Positions 1 through 10,774 of a DNA stretch of 64,000 bases are shown one piece after another (position 1 is the first letter of the stretch; every line of letters starts with the position of its first letter). The notes under the pieces were generated by a model. That model did no database searches and had not been told where the DNA came from. It saw nothing but the letters and a program-made list of their open reading frames with translations. The DNA comes from Flaccisagitta enflata (Eukaryota > Chaetognatha > Sagittoidea > Aphragmophora). Where the stretch lies: contig OZ231127.1 of assembly GCA_965153355.1 (NCBI GenBank), forward strand, positions 56,234,001-56,298,000, in the 5' to 3' direction. The translations under genes were made by a program, and so were the position numbers.

Positions 1-328
1 AACGGGCACTGAGACTGACTCTTACTTACACGCAAAAACATAGATAGACCGGTGCACCGATAGTTTGAGATGCTAAAGAACAGACAAACCGACTGACTAA
101 ATAGCGATGTGTGGACGTGGAGGAAAAGGAAGTAATGGAAAAGTACAGACGGGATCGCGGGATAGACAAACAGAGCGAAAGAAGGGAAGGAAACATTAGA
201 TCACCGGACGAATGGAGATGGAACCATGCCATAATCCATAGAGGAATTGAACGACTTTAGCCGAGACAGTTTTGCGCTATCTGCCAACGCACTGCCGCCA
301 GCAGCCATATTCATGAAGATCGTATTAC

Positions 329-461
329 CTGCCAACACGAACATAGTCAACCGTTTCATGTTGTACGTGTATGCGGTCATCGGTCTGGTATTTTTGGGAA
401 TGACAATACACAAAATGAGCATGATCATGAAAGCGAGGACCAGTCTTAAAATGGCGTCGGT
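329..461 (-). CDS. Possible exon encoding a membrane segment
   Basis: Minus-strand open stretch with coding-like composition. It reads TDAILRLVLAFMIMLILCIV, then a short polar turn IPKNTRPMTAYTYNMKRL and a second hydrophobic run TMFVLA, and stops at a strong donor TTGGCAG|GTAATA (intron starting at 328). A weak acceptor (CTTAAG) lies at 462. The first hydrophobic run could be a transmembrane helix. I do not recognise the family, and the overlapping plus-strand frame is also open, so this could be chance. It is on the same strand as unkempt but has no visible link to it. Confidence 0.3.
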
Positions 462-610
462 CTTAAGATTCGTCAGACAAAAAGAATGAAGGACGGAATG
501 ACGGTTTCAAGTGATTTGTTTTGTTATGCAAGTTAACGGGTGTTCAAAGAAAAAAACTGTTGCTACAACTTGTCTAGCTATAAATGCTATGTTTTTTTGT
601 TTATATTTTA

Positions 611-765
611 TTAGTTGCGGACACTACACTCTATAAGAGGTTTGTCCATTGCGCTCGAATTGAAAACCCAAAAAGTGAGCATTCGTATTGCTTCAGCTGT
701 CATGTGTTTATGGAAGGGGGGTTGGCAGATGGGGTTTGGGTGAGGTTGGGATTGGATGCATTAAA
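611..765 (+). mobile_element. HINE-A fragment (5' part)
   Basis: Starts TTAGTTGCGGACAC, then CACTCTATAAGAGGTTTGTCC and the CGCTCGAATTGAAAA block seen in better copies at 12621 and 9581. The (GTCY)n tract is nearly absent and the TTGTT end is missing. Degenerate copy. Confidence 0.7.
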
Positions 766-1120
766 TGCACTGACTAGGAAAGTTAATTTTGATTTACTCA
801 ACTTTCATTGATGATCAAGTCAAAGTTTTTAAACTAAATTGTTAGGCATCTTGTGCTTTATTTATATATTGTTGTATATTGTGACGAGTGGAACAGTTCA
901 TCCTATATATAACTCATACAATTATTCAAATAAGAAATATTAAAAACTGAATAAAATTTGAAAAAAATATAGACATCTATATTGTGTAAGCCTCCTAAAA
1001 TACCCATTTCATCATTAACAAGGCCATGAGATGTCCAATAGACAAGTCCTCGTTGGATGTAAGATATTAAGATACAAAGATATGAAATGACATTATGACA
1101 TATGTCATGATATAAAGATA
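766..1120. other. AT-rich unassigned DNA
   Basis: No gene, clear repeat boundary or RNA gene is seen here. Confidence 0.5.
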
Positions 1121-1295
1121 TAGTGGAACCCCGCAATAAGAGACCCGCTTTTAAAGGTTCCCATCAATAAAGATAAATATCTTAAGGTCCCAAATGAGAG
1201 TCTTTAATATAATTTCACCTCTCTTTAAAGGTGAGCCTAAAATAAAGGTGAAAGATCTTCAGTCCTATTGGGACCGATGAGGCGGGCTCCAACTG
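1121..1295. mobile_element. Small pogo/mariner-like MITE
   Basis: Imperfect terminal inverted repeats: TAGTGGAACCCCGC on the left and GGCGGGCTCCAACTG on the right, flanked by TA on both sides (1119-1120 and 1296-1297). A CAGT..GGA..CCCGC end and TA duplication fit Tc1/mariner or pogo-type non-autonomous elements. There is no coding capacity. Confidence 0.55.
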
Positions 1296-1592
1296 TATTA
1301 TGATTTCAAGATAAAAAGATAGATATAAATAAAACACATGAAGAGAAATCAAGAGTCTTGGAGAGACATGGAGAGACGTTGAGACATAATCAAGAGACAT
1401 CAAGACGTGAAGAGAAATGAAGAAAAAACTATAATAATCGCGTTTGAATAATTTCACGTTACGGATCATCGTAGAGACAAAGCCTCTTAGTGACGCGAGA
1501 ATGCATCAAAAAACCACGGACCAAAACTACCCGCTATATTTCCTCACGAAGAAATTTGCCTCCCGACTTGATTTTGTCTTTCTCATTGCAAG

Positions 1593-1717
1593 TCGCGGAG
1601 TCGCGACCCCATAAGAGGCTTTGTCTGTCTGTCCATTACTCAATTGTAGGTTGGTCCTTCTGTCTGTCTGTCGGTAAAGCGCGAGTCGAAAAGTGTTAAA
1701 ACGCGCTTTACCGCCCA

Positions 1718-1810
<93 letters not shown>

Positions 1811-1883
1811 GAAAGGGGGGGAAGGGTTGACCGCACCTGCCCACCCGTCAGCGACGATATCATCACCCCTCGTTTCTAGTTTT
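1593..1883 (+). mobile_element. HINE-A copy carrying a long (GT)n
   Basis: Hairpin GTCGCGGAGTCGCGAC, then CCCCATAAGAGGCTTTGTC, a (GTCTGTCC)-type tract, the GCGAGTCGAAAAGTG block, then the 3' part CCTGCCCACCCGTC. A perfect (GT)n of 87 bp (1721-1807) interrupts the body. The TTGTT terminus is degenerate (CTCGTTTC). Confidence 0.75.
1721..1807. repeat. (GT)n microsatellite inside HINE
   Basis: Uninterrupted GT dinucleotide tract lying between two halves of a HINE-A body. Confidence 0.98.
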
Positions 1884-2475
1884 CAACTTTATTGACATGC
1901 GTCATGCAAGCAATTTCGCAAACCATGCAATCAAGATGACAAGTCGCAGAAGGAAACTGATAACCCATCATGCATCGATACCAGCATACCAACTGTTCGA
2001 CTGGTACTGCCTCAACTAGTTAGATGTTTTTCAATCACTAACTCTTTACGAATAAACAGACCGATCTGTAACCTACGACCACCAAATCTAGAGGCATCGT
2101 GTTGATGTCGTTTTGCAATTGAGAAGAGGCAAGTAACAACCCGACAACCCGAGGAAATAGTAAACCATCTGGTGGCACATTAAGCGAAGCCCAGAGGAGT
2201 GAGTTAAAGAAATAAAATTGGGAAATTCGGTAACGCAAAACCGAGAAGCAAAAGCGGAATATATGGAAAGTCATTGAACCTCAAAATAACAGTATAAAGT
2301 TATCGACAGAATTGCAGAAATATTGTATTTCCAACCAAACGCCATTTCATTGCTAGAATTGAGTACGTGCGTGAAATTGACAACATTATTGTTTGAAAGC
2401 CATTTTCGCATAACGGTAGCTTGAATGGAACCATTGTTAAGATATTACATAGTCTGATAATGCGCTACCATTTAA
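1884..2475. other. Unassigned intergenic or intronic DNA
   Basis: Non-repetitive sequence with no supported exon. Open frames here show no family motif. Confidence 0.4.
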
Positions 2476-2880
2476 GCTGACATCCAGACTACTACATGAA
2501 TTTAAAAAAAAGACGCACTTTTGAATGGCTGATTGCGCCATTGAAAATCAAAAAAACTAATTAAAATCTTAGACCATTTTGAAGCTGGTATCTCTATCTT
2601 TATTCGTTTAGAAATGGCATTAGTTTGAGTAAAAATGTTGCCAAATTTGTTTTTGCAGTTCCTTTGAAAAAGATGCAATTCAGCAAAATGGTGTCTCACT
2701 TTAGAGAGCTCTAGCTCCTAAACCGTCAAAGATACAGATCTGGGATTGGTCTAGAATGAAAGATAATTTGAAAATCTTCAAAATCACTTCCTCTAAAAAT
2801 ATTTTTTAACACTTTTTGAGTCAGTTTTTTCAGCAAATGAAAAGGTGCGTCTTTTTTTAATTCTTGTAGTAGTCAGCAAT
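2476..2880. mobile_element. MITE with RAAAGACGCAC inverted ends
   Basis: The left end (GACTACTACATGAATTTAAA, then AAGACGCAC) is mirrored at the right end as GTGCGTCTTTTTTTAATTC then TTGTAGTAGTCAGC. The interior has CTGGGATTGGTCTAGA, shared with a second copy at 7690-7890. No clear target duplication. Confidence 0.6.
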
Positions 2881-3291
2881 AGCAATAGAAAAGCTCACTA
2901 CAAGTTACGAAATGTATTTTACATACATTTACATACCTGTGAAAGATGATTCCAAGGATGCACGAAAAAAAGGAAAAGGAGAAAAAGAAAAGAGGAAAAC
3001 TTATAATGATCGTGTGTTGGGGGTAGAAAAAAATTTTAAGCCACAATGATGTAATGACGTACTACCAGCTTCCAGTTGTGATGGTTATAAACTTATAATC
3101 CAATTTGGTTTCCGGAATTTCAAAAAAGAAAAAAAAAAAAGATAAAATGAACTGAATTATTATCATAATCTTATCTCCTAATAATCCATATCAAGCATGA
3201 CATTGGAACTTGCGATTTAAATGGCACAGTCGATGGGATCTATTCTCGCAACGAAGAACACAATAAAGCTGAGGTTGAGCTGCGAAATTGA
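2881..3291. other. AT-rich unassigned DNA
   Basis: No supported gene or repeat boundary; a short poly-A run lies near 3125. Confidence 0.4.
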
Positions 3292-3479
3292 AACGAAGGC
3301 CGGATAAACGGCTACCCTAGTCGCTCGCGGGTGGGCAGGGGCAGTGATTGAGAAGGTCACCTAGGCATTTGGACAGGAGCAGTGAGCTCAAAACGCTAAA
3401 AAACGCCGAAATAGACCGACCAACCGACCGACAGACAGAAAAAGCAGGGTATAGAGTCGCGAAGTACGCAATTGAAAAA
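3292..3479 (-). mobile_element. HINE-A copy
   Basis: Reverse orientation: AACGAAGGCCGGATAAACGG, CCTAGTCGCTCGCGGGTGGG, a body with GAAGGTCACCTAGGC, a (GACC/GACA)n tract, then the hairpin end GAGTCGCGAAGTACGC followed by an A-run. Confidence 0.8.
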
Positions 3480-4134
3480 AAAAAAGAATTGTCCGCGTCG
3501 CAAATTAATTCAATATATGATCCCTCCAGATATCTAATCTGTCTAATCGTCATCTTCCTCCCTTCCACCCCTTACAGGCCAGCCTTGAGCAATGTTGTCC
3601 ATTTATTGTCTTAACTTTTAATTTAAGAGACACCCATTCATGTAATCATCAAACAAAGAGTAACGAACACATCAATTTTTTTCCGCGTCTGTCATTTTGA
3701 GTTAAGCATGTGGTCGATTACAGTCGGGGTTCTAGGTCAACGTCATTGACGATCTTGTTAACGACGACGTCGGCGTCAATGTCAACGTCGACATCATCGC
3801 CGTTGACTTTCTAGTCAAACGACGGCGATGTTAACCAAAATGTTCAAAGCAAAGGTCATCCACATTTGACGGACCGCCGACGCGTCAAATGAGAGTGAGG
3901 AGGAGGAGGTCGAGGACGACGACGATGACGACGAGACAAAAGGTCCATTCGACGTCATTTAGTCAACTTTTCTGTTTTGAAACTGAACGGGTGGTCAAAA
4001 AAAAGTGACAAAGCTAGAATTTCCTCCGAATAGTTTATAATTATTTCTATAAGTTCATATTTAAAAAGAAATAGATTATACAAAAAAAAATGTAATTATT
4101 CAATTTCTTTGAACAAATAACCAGAGGAATACAA
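3480..4134. other. Unassigned DNA with a GTCA/GACG-rich cluster
   Basis: Between about 3735 and 3970 GTCAACGTC- and GACGACGAC-type words recur on both strands. One short plus-strand frame near 3890-3960 would encode an acidic tail (EEEEVEDDDDDDE then a stop), but no convincing splice acceptor was seen. Left unassigned. Confidence 0.35.
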
Positions 4135-4281
4135 AACAAGGCCGGATATAGGGCCGATAATTGCGGACGGGTGGGCAGGGGCGGAAATGCGCTTTTTCAC
4201 ACTTTCCAACTTGATCATCAAGGACCGATGGACCAACGGACAGACGGACGGACGGATGGATGGACAAAGCCTCTTATTATC
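4135..4281 (-). mobile_element. HINE-A copy
   Basis: AACAAGGCCGGATATAGGGCC, GACGGGTGGGCAGGGGC, the CTTGATCATCAAGG block, a (GGAC/GGAT)n tract, then CAAAGCCTCTTATTATCG. The hairpin arm is eroded. Confidence 0.8.
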
Positions 4282-4345
4282 GTGCTTTATATTCATTTTG
4301 TAAAAAAAAATTCTATTTTAAATTTTTTTTTTTCAAACTAAAATA

Positions 4346-4620
4346 GGGGGCCCAAATCCCAACCCCAATGCCCAAATTCCAGCCTCAAGGGATTTGGGCC
4401 TCATACTGGGATTTGGGCCTCAAGGCTGGGATATGGGCCTCGAGGCTGAGATATGGGCCTGGAGGCTGGGGGAAGGGGGGGTGTGGAGGAGAAGGAGGAG
4501 AACATTCCCCATATGTGAGGAAGCATAGGTCATCGACCCCTTTGGTGCCGCTTCCCTGCTCCCCCTCAACTTCAACCACAACCTACTTAAGCAGGGCACG
4601 GGTACCGCTGACTGTCTAAC
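4346..4620 (+). mobile_element. HINE-D copy (body and 3' part)
   Basis: The body is built of GGGCCTCAAGGCTGGGATTT-like modules. The right part AAGCAGGGCACGGGTACCGC matches the 3' subterminal segment of the full-length HINE-D at 9835-10375. The hairpin/(GTCY)n end is not preserved. Confidence 0.6.
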
Positions 4621-4850
4621 GCTTTTGCGACTATTGACCTTTTATTTGTTATCCGATTTCTCATTTCATGTTTTGGCCTAACGATCGCGCTCTCAACATT
4701 TTCAGAGCGATAACCTCGAAACGTTCTCTGCTTTTTACGCTTCGCTCGCTCTTCTTTCTCATTTTTTTTCTTTGTCTTTTTTCCCTTCTAGATGTTTGGT
4801 TCTATCTTTCTTCTCTCTTTTCTTTTTCTTGTGCCTTTGTTTTTGTTCTT

Positions 4851-4926
4851 TCCTTTCTTTCTTTCTAGTGTCTTTCTTTCTTTCTTTCTTTCATTCTTTC
4901 ATTCTTTCATTCTTTCATTCTTTCAT

Positions 4927-4990
<64 letters not shown>

Positions 4991-5071
4991 TCCCTTTTTC
5001 AAATTCTTTCATTGCTGCATTCATTCATTCATTCATTCATTCATTCATTCATTCATTCATTCATTCATTCT
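4851..5071. repeat. (CTTT)n followed by (ATTC)n microsatellites
   Basis: TTTC/ATTC tetranucleotide tract to about 4993, then an (ATTC)n block at 5020-5071. The surrounding 4740-5150 is pyrimidine-rich. Confidence 0.95.
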
Positions 5072-5490
5072 GTAATCATCATATCTGCGTTTCTCTCATC
5101 TCTACGTTTATTTTTCTTTCTTTTTCACCATCGTTCTCTTCATTTATAACTTTCAGTCCGTTGACTCTACGTGGTCTTTCTCCCTTGTAACTAACAAGCA
5201 AAACGATGCTACTCGGCAATGTGCTCAGCACTTTTAGTTGTCAATGTCAAAGCTCATAAGGACCTGTATATCGATACGTATTCACGCGGCATGTGAAAAC
5301 GACGCACCAAAGGCGACATATCATCACTCAGGGTGATTGAGAGTAGCTGTCGATTCACAAGAGCTTAACTGTTACTGCTTAATAATATTGCGATTGGCAT
5401 TGCTTACAATAAACATCTTTAGTCATTACATGCTACACTTATTATGCCATCAATCACTTACACATGAGGAAAGGGGTCACTGGACGATGC
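5072..5490. other. Unassigned DNA
   Basis: No gene or recognisable repeat seen. Confidence 0.4.
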
Positions 5491-5718
5491 TGATTAGCTG
5501 TGCCAGTCAGTCGGTCGGTCGGTCGGTCGGTCAGTCAGTCGGTCGGTCGGTCGCTCAGTCAGTCGGTCGGTCAGTACGTAACATAAATGATTTTTTTTCC
5601 TTTCCATAGTGTTTTAGGTTATTTTAGGTGTGTAGATATTACACTGTTGTTCCGTAGTACCATGGTACTGCCACTGCCCAACCGTCCACGACCCGTTAGC
5701 CCTGTGTTGGGCTTGTTC
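5491..5718 (+). mobile_element. HINE-like copy with (GGTC)n
   Basis: A (AGTCGGTC)n tract at 5505-5573 is followed after about 80 bp by CTGCCCAACCGTCCACGACC, the hairpin AGCCCTGTGTTGGGCT and a terminal TGTT. The terminal hairpin matches the style of HINE-B/C and the CTGCCCA block that of HINE-A. The 5' hairpin is unclear. Confidence 0.55.
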
Positions 5719-5996
5719 TAAGAACCAGTAGCATTTGAAATGCCACTTCGTCAAGGAACGAGCTTTTAAAGTAAATCGAAATTCTTTGTTCAATTGAAGC
5801 TAATTATTGATTTGTCCAGAGAACGCCTCGTCGATATACGGATAATATTGTGTCGTTGTTGAAAACGTTAAAATCATCGTGTCATTGAGTGTCTTTAAAT
5901 TCGATCATGGGTTTCCTTTGGTTGTCTCTATACATGTGTTTGTGTGTTTATGTATGTCGTGTCGTGTGGGGGTGTTGTTTGTGTGGGCCTGTTGTT

Positions 5997-5999
<3 letters not shown>

Positions 6000-6071
<72 letters not shown>
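6000..6071. repeat. (GT)n microsatellite
   Basis: Perfect GT tract of about 70 bp. Confidence 0.98.
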
Positions 6072-6073
<2 letters not shown>

Positions 6074-6459
6074 CTGCGTGCGTGCGTGCCTTCGTGTGTG
6101 TGTTTCTGTATCTGTCTGTGTGAACGTTTGCGTCCTGACCGATGTGTCTGTCTCTTTCAGTTTCAGTCTGTCCTTATCCTTTATTCCTCCACTTTTCCGG
6201 GTGCGATGCCCTTCTATGACCGACCACGGCCCTTGAACCTTAACCCTAGGCAATAATCTTTTTTTTTTCTCCCTTTCCACGAGATTTTTTCCATCGTCTT
6301 TTTTCTTTGAGCAGGCTTCTTCACGCCCGTCTGCAGCTTTTTGTTTTTGTTTTCTTGTTTCCTCGCAAGAAAGCCTTCGCATCGTGCTCATGAGTAAGAC
6401 CGTTCCTTCCTTGTTCCCATATTTTTTTTTCTTTTTGTATATTTTGTTACTTTTTCTTG
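6072..6459. other. Pyrimidine-rich unassigned DNA
   Basis: No supported exon; the long minus-strand frame across here exists only because the flanking microsatellites are stop-free. Confidence 0.4.
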
Positions 6460-6558
<99 letters not shown>

Positions 6559-6566
6559 CGTCGTCG
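6460..6566. repeat. (TTG)n microsatellite grading into (TCG)n
   Basis: About 32 TTG units followed by three or four GTC/TCG units. Stop-free in several frames, giving false poly-Leu/Asn/Thr reading frames. Confidence 0.98.
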
Positions 6567-6777
6567 TCATCGTCCACCGCGTGTTTTTGTGCTAGTCTGA
6601 TGGCCGAATTGTCTCTGAAGGAGCTCCACGTTTCGGTCCTCGCACTTTCATTCTCCAATCCATATTTTCCTGAGAACTGGAGGGTTTAGAGGAAGGAGAG
6701 TTGGACCAAAGCAATAAGATGATGAAAAAAGGCAGTGGTGAAGGACTTGCAGGGAAGCGCACTGTATAACCGAATGC

Positions 6778-6937
6778 ACGGCTTCCACGGTCGAGTGTGG
6801 TTGGGCAGGGGCGGTCGCTTGAAAGTCACAAGGTCCTTTGGGTCGGGTCTGAAAGGCTTGTATACGCCGAAAAAAAGTGAATAGGACCGACGGACCGACA
6901 AAGCGGTGTATGATACCGCGAAGCCCGCGACGAAATA
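6778..6937 (-). mobile_element. HINE-A copy, degenerate
   Basis: GTTGGGCAGGGGCGG, the AAAGTCACAAGGTCCTTTGGG block, (GACC/GACG) units, CAAAGCGGTGTATGATACCGC and GCCCGCGACG. The AACAAGG terminus is lost. Confidence 0.65.
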
Positions 6938-7402
6938 TCCCGAATCGGAAGGGAAAACATCTGCCTATCGCTTTATCGGGCTTATGAAACATAAATACGC
7001 GCGACCAAACATTTCCCACGCGTAATCGTGTTTGATGATTCGATTCCACGCGCTGACCTACGCTCAATATATTTTCAAAAGAACACAAATTGTTTTTATT
7101 GAGGCCCTGCGTTCATGTTTTTAGGCGAATTTTCAAGCTCAAATGTGGAAAGAAATGCAATGGCGGGCCCCCAGTAGCCCCCATGACCGCCCCCACCCTC
7201 CCGCTCTTCAAATTATCAATTTTGTATCATCAATACATCACTTTGTTTGGCGTTTTACTGAAACTTTTTTTAATTTGTTTTTTTTTTTGTTCCTCTAATC
7301 GGAGAAAAAAAAATCCAATTATTGATTGCTTTTCATATTCAATGAAATAATCGTGTTTCATTATTGATCTTTCATGGGTTATAAAATGATAGACGCAATT
7401 GT
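6938..7402. other. Unassigned DNA
   Basis: No gene or repeat family recognised; AT-rich towards 7400. Confidence 0.4.
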
Positions 7403-7605
7403 AACAAGGCCGGATACACGGCTGCCCCAGTCGCGTGCGGATGGGCAGGGGCTATATTTGAGGTCACTTTATCATTTTGGCAGGAGCAGTGAGGCCAAAG
7501 ACCGCACAAACCCAAAAAAGTAAAGTGTGACGGACGGACGGTTGGACGGACAGACAGACGGACTGACAAAGCGGGGTGTAAAGTCGCGTAGCACGCGACT
7601 AAAAA
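7403..7605 (-). mobile_element. HINE-A copy, near full length
   Basis: AACAAGGCCGGATACACGGC, the subterminal arm CAGTCGCGTGCGGATGGGC, body, (GGAC)n, CAAAGCGGGGTGTAAAG, then the hairpin GTCGCGTAGCACGCGAC and TAAAAA. About 203 bp; both ends are intact. Confidence 0.9.
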
Positions 7606-7689
7606 TATTTGGGTTGTACATTTGAGTTGAACATTAGATTGAAAGAAACCATGGTCAATTTCAGTTTCGCTATCCCTATGTAAAAATGC

Positions 7690-7890
7690 ATTTTAAGAAA
7701 TTAGTGCTTCTCTTTGCGGGGCTCTATCTTCTAATCCATTTGAGATTCAGACCTGGGATTGGTCTAGATTGAGATATTTTTTGAAAATCTTTTGACATGT
7801 CCTTTAAAAAAAAATAGTTAGAATTATATTCTGTATCTGTTTTATCAATTGATAAATAAGTGCGTCTTTTTTTTATCCAAGTGGTGGCTG
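7690..7890. mobile_element. Half copy of the RAAAGACGCAC MITE
   Basis: Shares CTGGGATTGGTCTAGA and the AAGTGCGTCTTTTTTTTATC end with 2476-2880. The left half is absent. Confidence 0.5.
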
Positions 7891-8124
7891 ACGGAAAGGG
7901 TTACGTAGACGGCTACGCGCACGTGAGGCAAGTTTTGTGGTCAGAGGCATGCAATTCATAAACAAGGCTCCTGCTGCAAAAATTACACAAGCAGAAGCAA
8001 AAGAAGAGGGGAAGAAATCAGAAAAAAAAAGCTTGGATGATGACTTTCGCCGTCGGGATATTCTCAGCCTACAGCACCCAATTTGCATCTCTGATATGTT
8101 TGTTTTTACTTAGCTGTCTATCTG

Positions 8125-8125
<1 letters not shown>

Positions 8126-8204
<79 letters not shown>

Positions 8205-8307
8205 CTCTCCTCTCTTTCTCTCTTTCTCTCTTTCTCTCTTTCTCTTTCTCTCTTTCTCTCTCTCTCTCTCTTTCTCTCTTTCTCTCTTTCTCTCTTTCTC
8301 TTTCTCT

Positions 8308-8341
<34 letters not shown>

Positions 8342-8343
8342 TC
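8126..8343. repeat. (CT)n/(CTTT)n microsatellite
   Basis: CT dinucleotide tract with interspersed CTTT and CCT variants. Confidence 0.98.
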
Positions 8344-8382
8344 CCGATTTGCACTTTGTCTTTCCTCCATTCGTCTCATCTA

Positions 8383-8806
8383 CACGCTTTTCATTTTATA
8401 AGAACATGGATTTTTAAAGTCAGCCTCAACGTTCTTATTTTCAACCCCTTTTTGAGGCTCAAGCGTTCTTAACATGTTCTTATTTTTGAATTAGATAATC
8501 TTTTTAATTATATATCTATATTGATATAAAAGTTGTTTTTTTAAGCAATTGTAAAAAAAAAAACATTTTCATTAAATAAAAAGAAATGTGAAATTTATAT
8601 TCAATAAATAATAAATTATCATTTTAGAAAGCATTATCAAAATATCCATCATTCAGGTTTTTTTTTGTAATTTTACTACTTTTTTGAAAACTTATATCCT
8701 TATCTTCAAATCTGAGGCTCAGCATGTTCTTATAATGTTCTTATTTTTTGGCCAAATCTGAGGCTGATGTTCTTATAAACAGTGTTCTTATAAAAAGAAA
8801 AGCGTG
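8383..8806. mobile_element. TA-flanked MITE, GTTCTTATAA family
   Basis: Ends CACGCTTTTCATTTTATAAG and, inverted, CTTATAAAAAGAAAAGCGTG, flanked by TA (8381-8382, 8807-8808). The interior repeats GTTCTTA/TAAGAAC words and GAGGCT(C). Sister copies: 18754-19162 and 56931-57432. No coding capacity. Confidence 0.7.
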
Positions 8807-9185
8807 TATTTTTCCTCTTCTTCTTTTCAGTTTTCTCCTGTAAACACTAAACGGGACAAATGGAACACAAAACTCACGCTTCTTTCAAAGGTTACCGTTT
8901 TTCCTGAGAGGTAATTGTTATTGGGGCGGTAAGGAAACGAAAATACCCCCTCTCCCTCTCTTCTTCTTTTTAATCTTTTTTATGACACTCAGCTAGATCC
9001 TTCTTTATTTCATGAATAAACGGTTAAAAGACCATTCCTGGTAACATGGGAACCTGCTACATTGATATATTGAATGACTATACAAGATCATGTGCGAAAT
9101 CTTGCGGCTTAAGTTAGTTAAAAGTTAAAACGGAAAAAGTGAATAGTAAGTATCGAGTAACGATGAGATATCACGCAAATCAATA
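8807..9185. other. Unassigned DNA
   Basis: Nothing recognised. Confidence 0.4.
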
Positions 9186-9388
9186 AACAAGTGACGCGGG
9201 GTCACGATTTCGTTGCTGACGGGTGGGCAGTAGCATACAACCCCCATCCATACCCTCCCCCACCCATGCTCACACACACAGACAATCATAACTGCAGCAT
9301 CATACATGCGCGTTTTCACAATTTTGACTCGATCCTCATGGACGGACTGATGGACCAACAGATGGACAAAGTCCCGCAACTAATAAGA
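9186..9388 (-). mobile_element. HINE-A copy, GTGAC..GTCAC terminal-hairpin subtype
   Basis: AACAAGTGACGCGGGGTCAC gives a terminal hairpin (GTGAC/GTCAC) next to the AACAA end. Then TTGCTGACGGGTGGGCAG, the GCGTTTTCACAATTTTGAC block, a short (GGAC)-type tract and CAAAGTCCCGCAAC. Confidence 0.8.
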
Positions 9389-9580
9389 CGTTATTTTCAA
9401 AAAAATTTCGAAACTATTTGGTCTGAAAAGTGCTTAGAATACAAAATTTTACTTTCGATCAATATAAAAGATGTACACCCTTTTTTAAATGAATAAAAAA
9501 AGAGTGTTAAACTTTGCCAGGTTATAACTTATAGCATTTGAATATTTTTTAAAGTTTTTATCAACCAATGAAAAGTTGTG

Positions 9581-9796
9581 TTTTTAGTTGCGGACACGCT
9601 ACTCTATAAGTCTTTTTCCATCCATCCGTCGGTTGATCCGTTGGTCCGTCTGTGGTGATCGCGTTGAAAAGTGGAAAAATTGAGCGTTTCAGATACATAT
9701 GAATATGTTTCTGTATAGGGGTTAGGGTGTGGATGCGGGTTGGATGCTCTTGCCCACCCATCCGCAACGATATTGTGACCCTGCGTCACTTGTTTT
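9581..9796 (+). mobile_element. HINE-A copy, GTGAC..GTCAC subtype
   Basis: TTTTTAGTTGCGGACACGC, ACTCTATAAG, a (CCATCCGTCGGT) tract, the GCGTTGAAAAGTGG block, CTTGCCCACCCATCCGCAAC, GATATT, the hairpin GTGACCCTGCGTCAC, then TTGTT. Full length, about 215 bp. Confidence 0.9.
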
Positions 9797-9834
9797 GCGT
9801 GGTAGTGCTGGTAGGATTTATCATGCGCAGATAG

Positions 9835-10375
9835 AACTAGTCATCCAAGGATCGCACATGGTCAGCGGTACCCGATGCCCTGCTGGGAGTGATCAAGTGA
9901 AGAAGTGGAGTGAGAGCAGGGCAGCGGCCCCAAAGGGCCGATGTCCTGTAGAACACAGGGGGGAATTTCCATACGTCCTGAGGAGGCACATTTCTGGCAA
10001 TAGATGACTGATTCAGGCCAAAGAAGGCATATTTGAAGGCTGGAGGGCAGAATTGAGGCTTTGGGAGTGGATTTGAGGTTTGGAGGGCCGTGAGCCACAG
10101 AGGGACTGTTGATGGCAGAGCTAGTTGAGGTCTGAGGGCAGATCTGAGGTGTGGGTCAGGTGAGGTTGGGGGCTGATTTGGCGCCTGGGGGCTGATTGAG
10201 CCTGGAGGGGCTAATTTGGGCTGGGGCGAATTTGAGGCCTTGATAGCCAACAGAGGAGGTGACGGAAGGACAGACGGATGGGGGACGGATGGACAGACGG
10301 ACGTATGGAAATTCCCCCCTGTGTTCTACAGGACATCGGCCCTTTGGGGCCGCTGCCCAAAAAGGATGGAGGAGT
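9835..10375 (-). mobile_element. HINE-D, full length with 58-bp subterminal inverted repeats
   Basis: Read on the minus strand it starts TTTTTGGGCAGCGGCCCC, continues with the CAAAGGGCCG hairpin arm and CCTGTAGAACACAGG to a (GTCYGTCC) tract, has a body of GCCTCAAATT/GGCTC modules, then the exact reverse complement of the first block, and ends in GGGTACCGCTGACC, CCTTGG and ACTAGTT. The two 58-bp blocks (9919-9976 and 10301-10358) are perfect inverted repeats. No ORF. Confidence 0.8.
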
Positions 10376-10539
10376 ATAAGACGAAAGAAGGTAGTTGACA
10401 CATTAGCCCTTCAGTGGCTGGGAAAAGGGAATTAGGCTAAAATAGAATGAAAAATTGTCTGGGACAAGGCGTCCCGAGAAAAAGAATGAATAGGGCAACC
10501 CTTTTTGCAATAGGGTGAAGAGAACAAAAAAGAGTGATC

Positions 10540-10543
<4 letters not shown>

Positions 10544-10596
<53 letters not shown>
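10544..10596. repeat. (GA)n microsatellite
   Basis: Perfect GA tract. Confidence 0.98.
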
Positions 10597-10601
<5 letters not shown>

Positions 10602-10627
10602 GAAGGGAGAGAGCGGCAGAGAAGTAT

Positions 10628-10774
10628 AACAAGGCCATATACATGGCAGCATTAGTCGCGGACGGGTGGGCAGGAGCAAAAAACCTCGAAAAATAATTTT
10701 GTGGCGGACCGACCAACCGATAGACGGACCGACGGACCGAAAAGTGGCTTATAGAGTCCCGTGTCTGCCAGTGA
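10628..10774 (-). mobile_element. HINE-A copy, truncated hairpin end
   Basis: AACAAGGCCATATACATGGC, TTAGTCGCGGACGGGTGGG, a (GACC)n tract, then GGCTTATAGAGTCCCGTGTC with a decayed hairpin. Confidence 0.8.
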
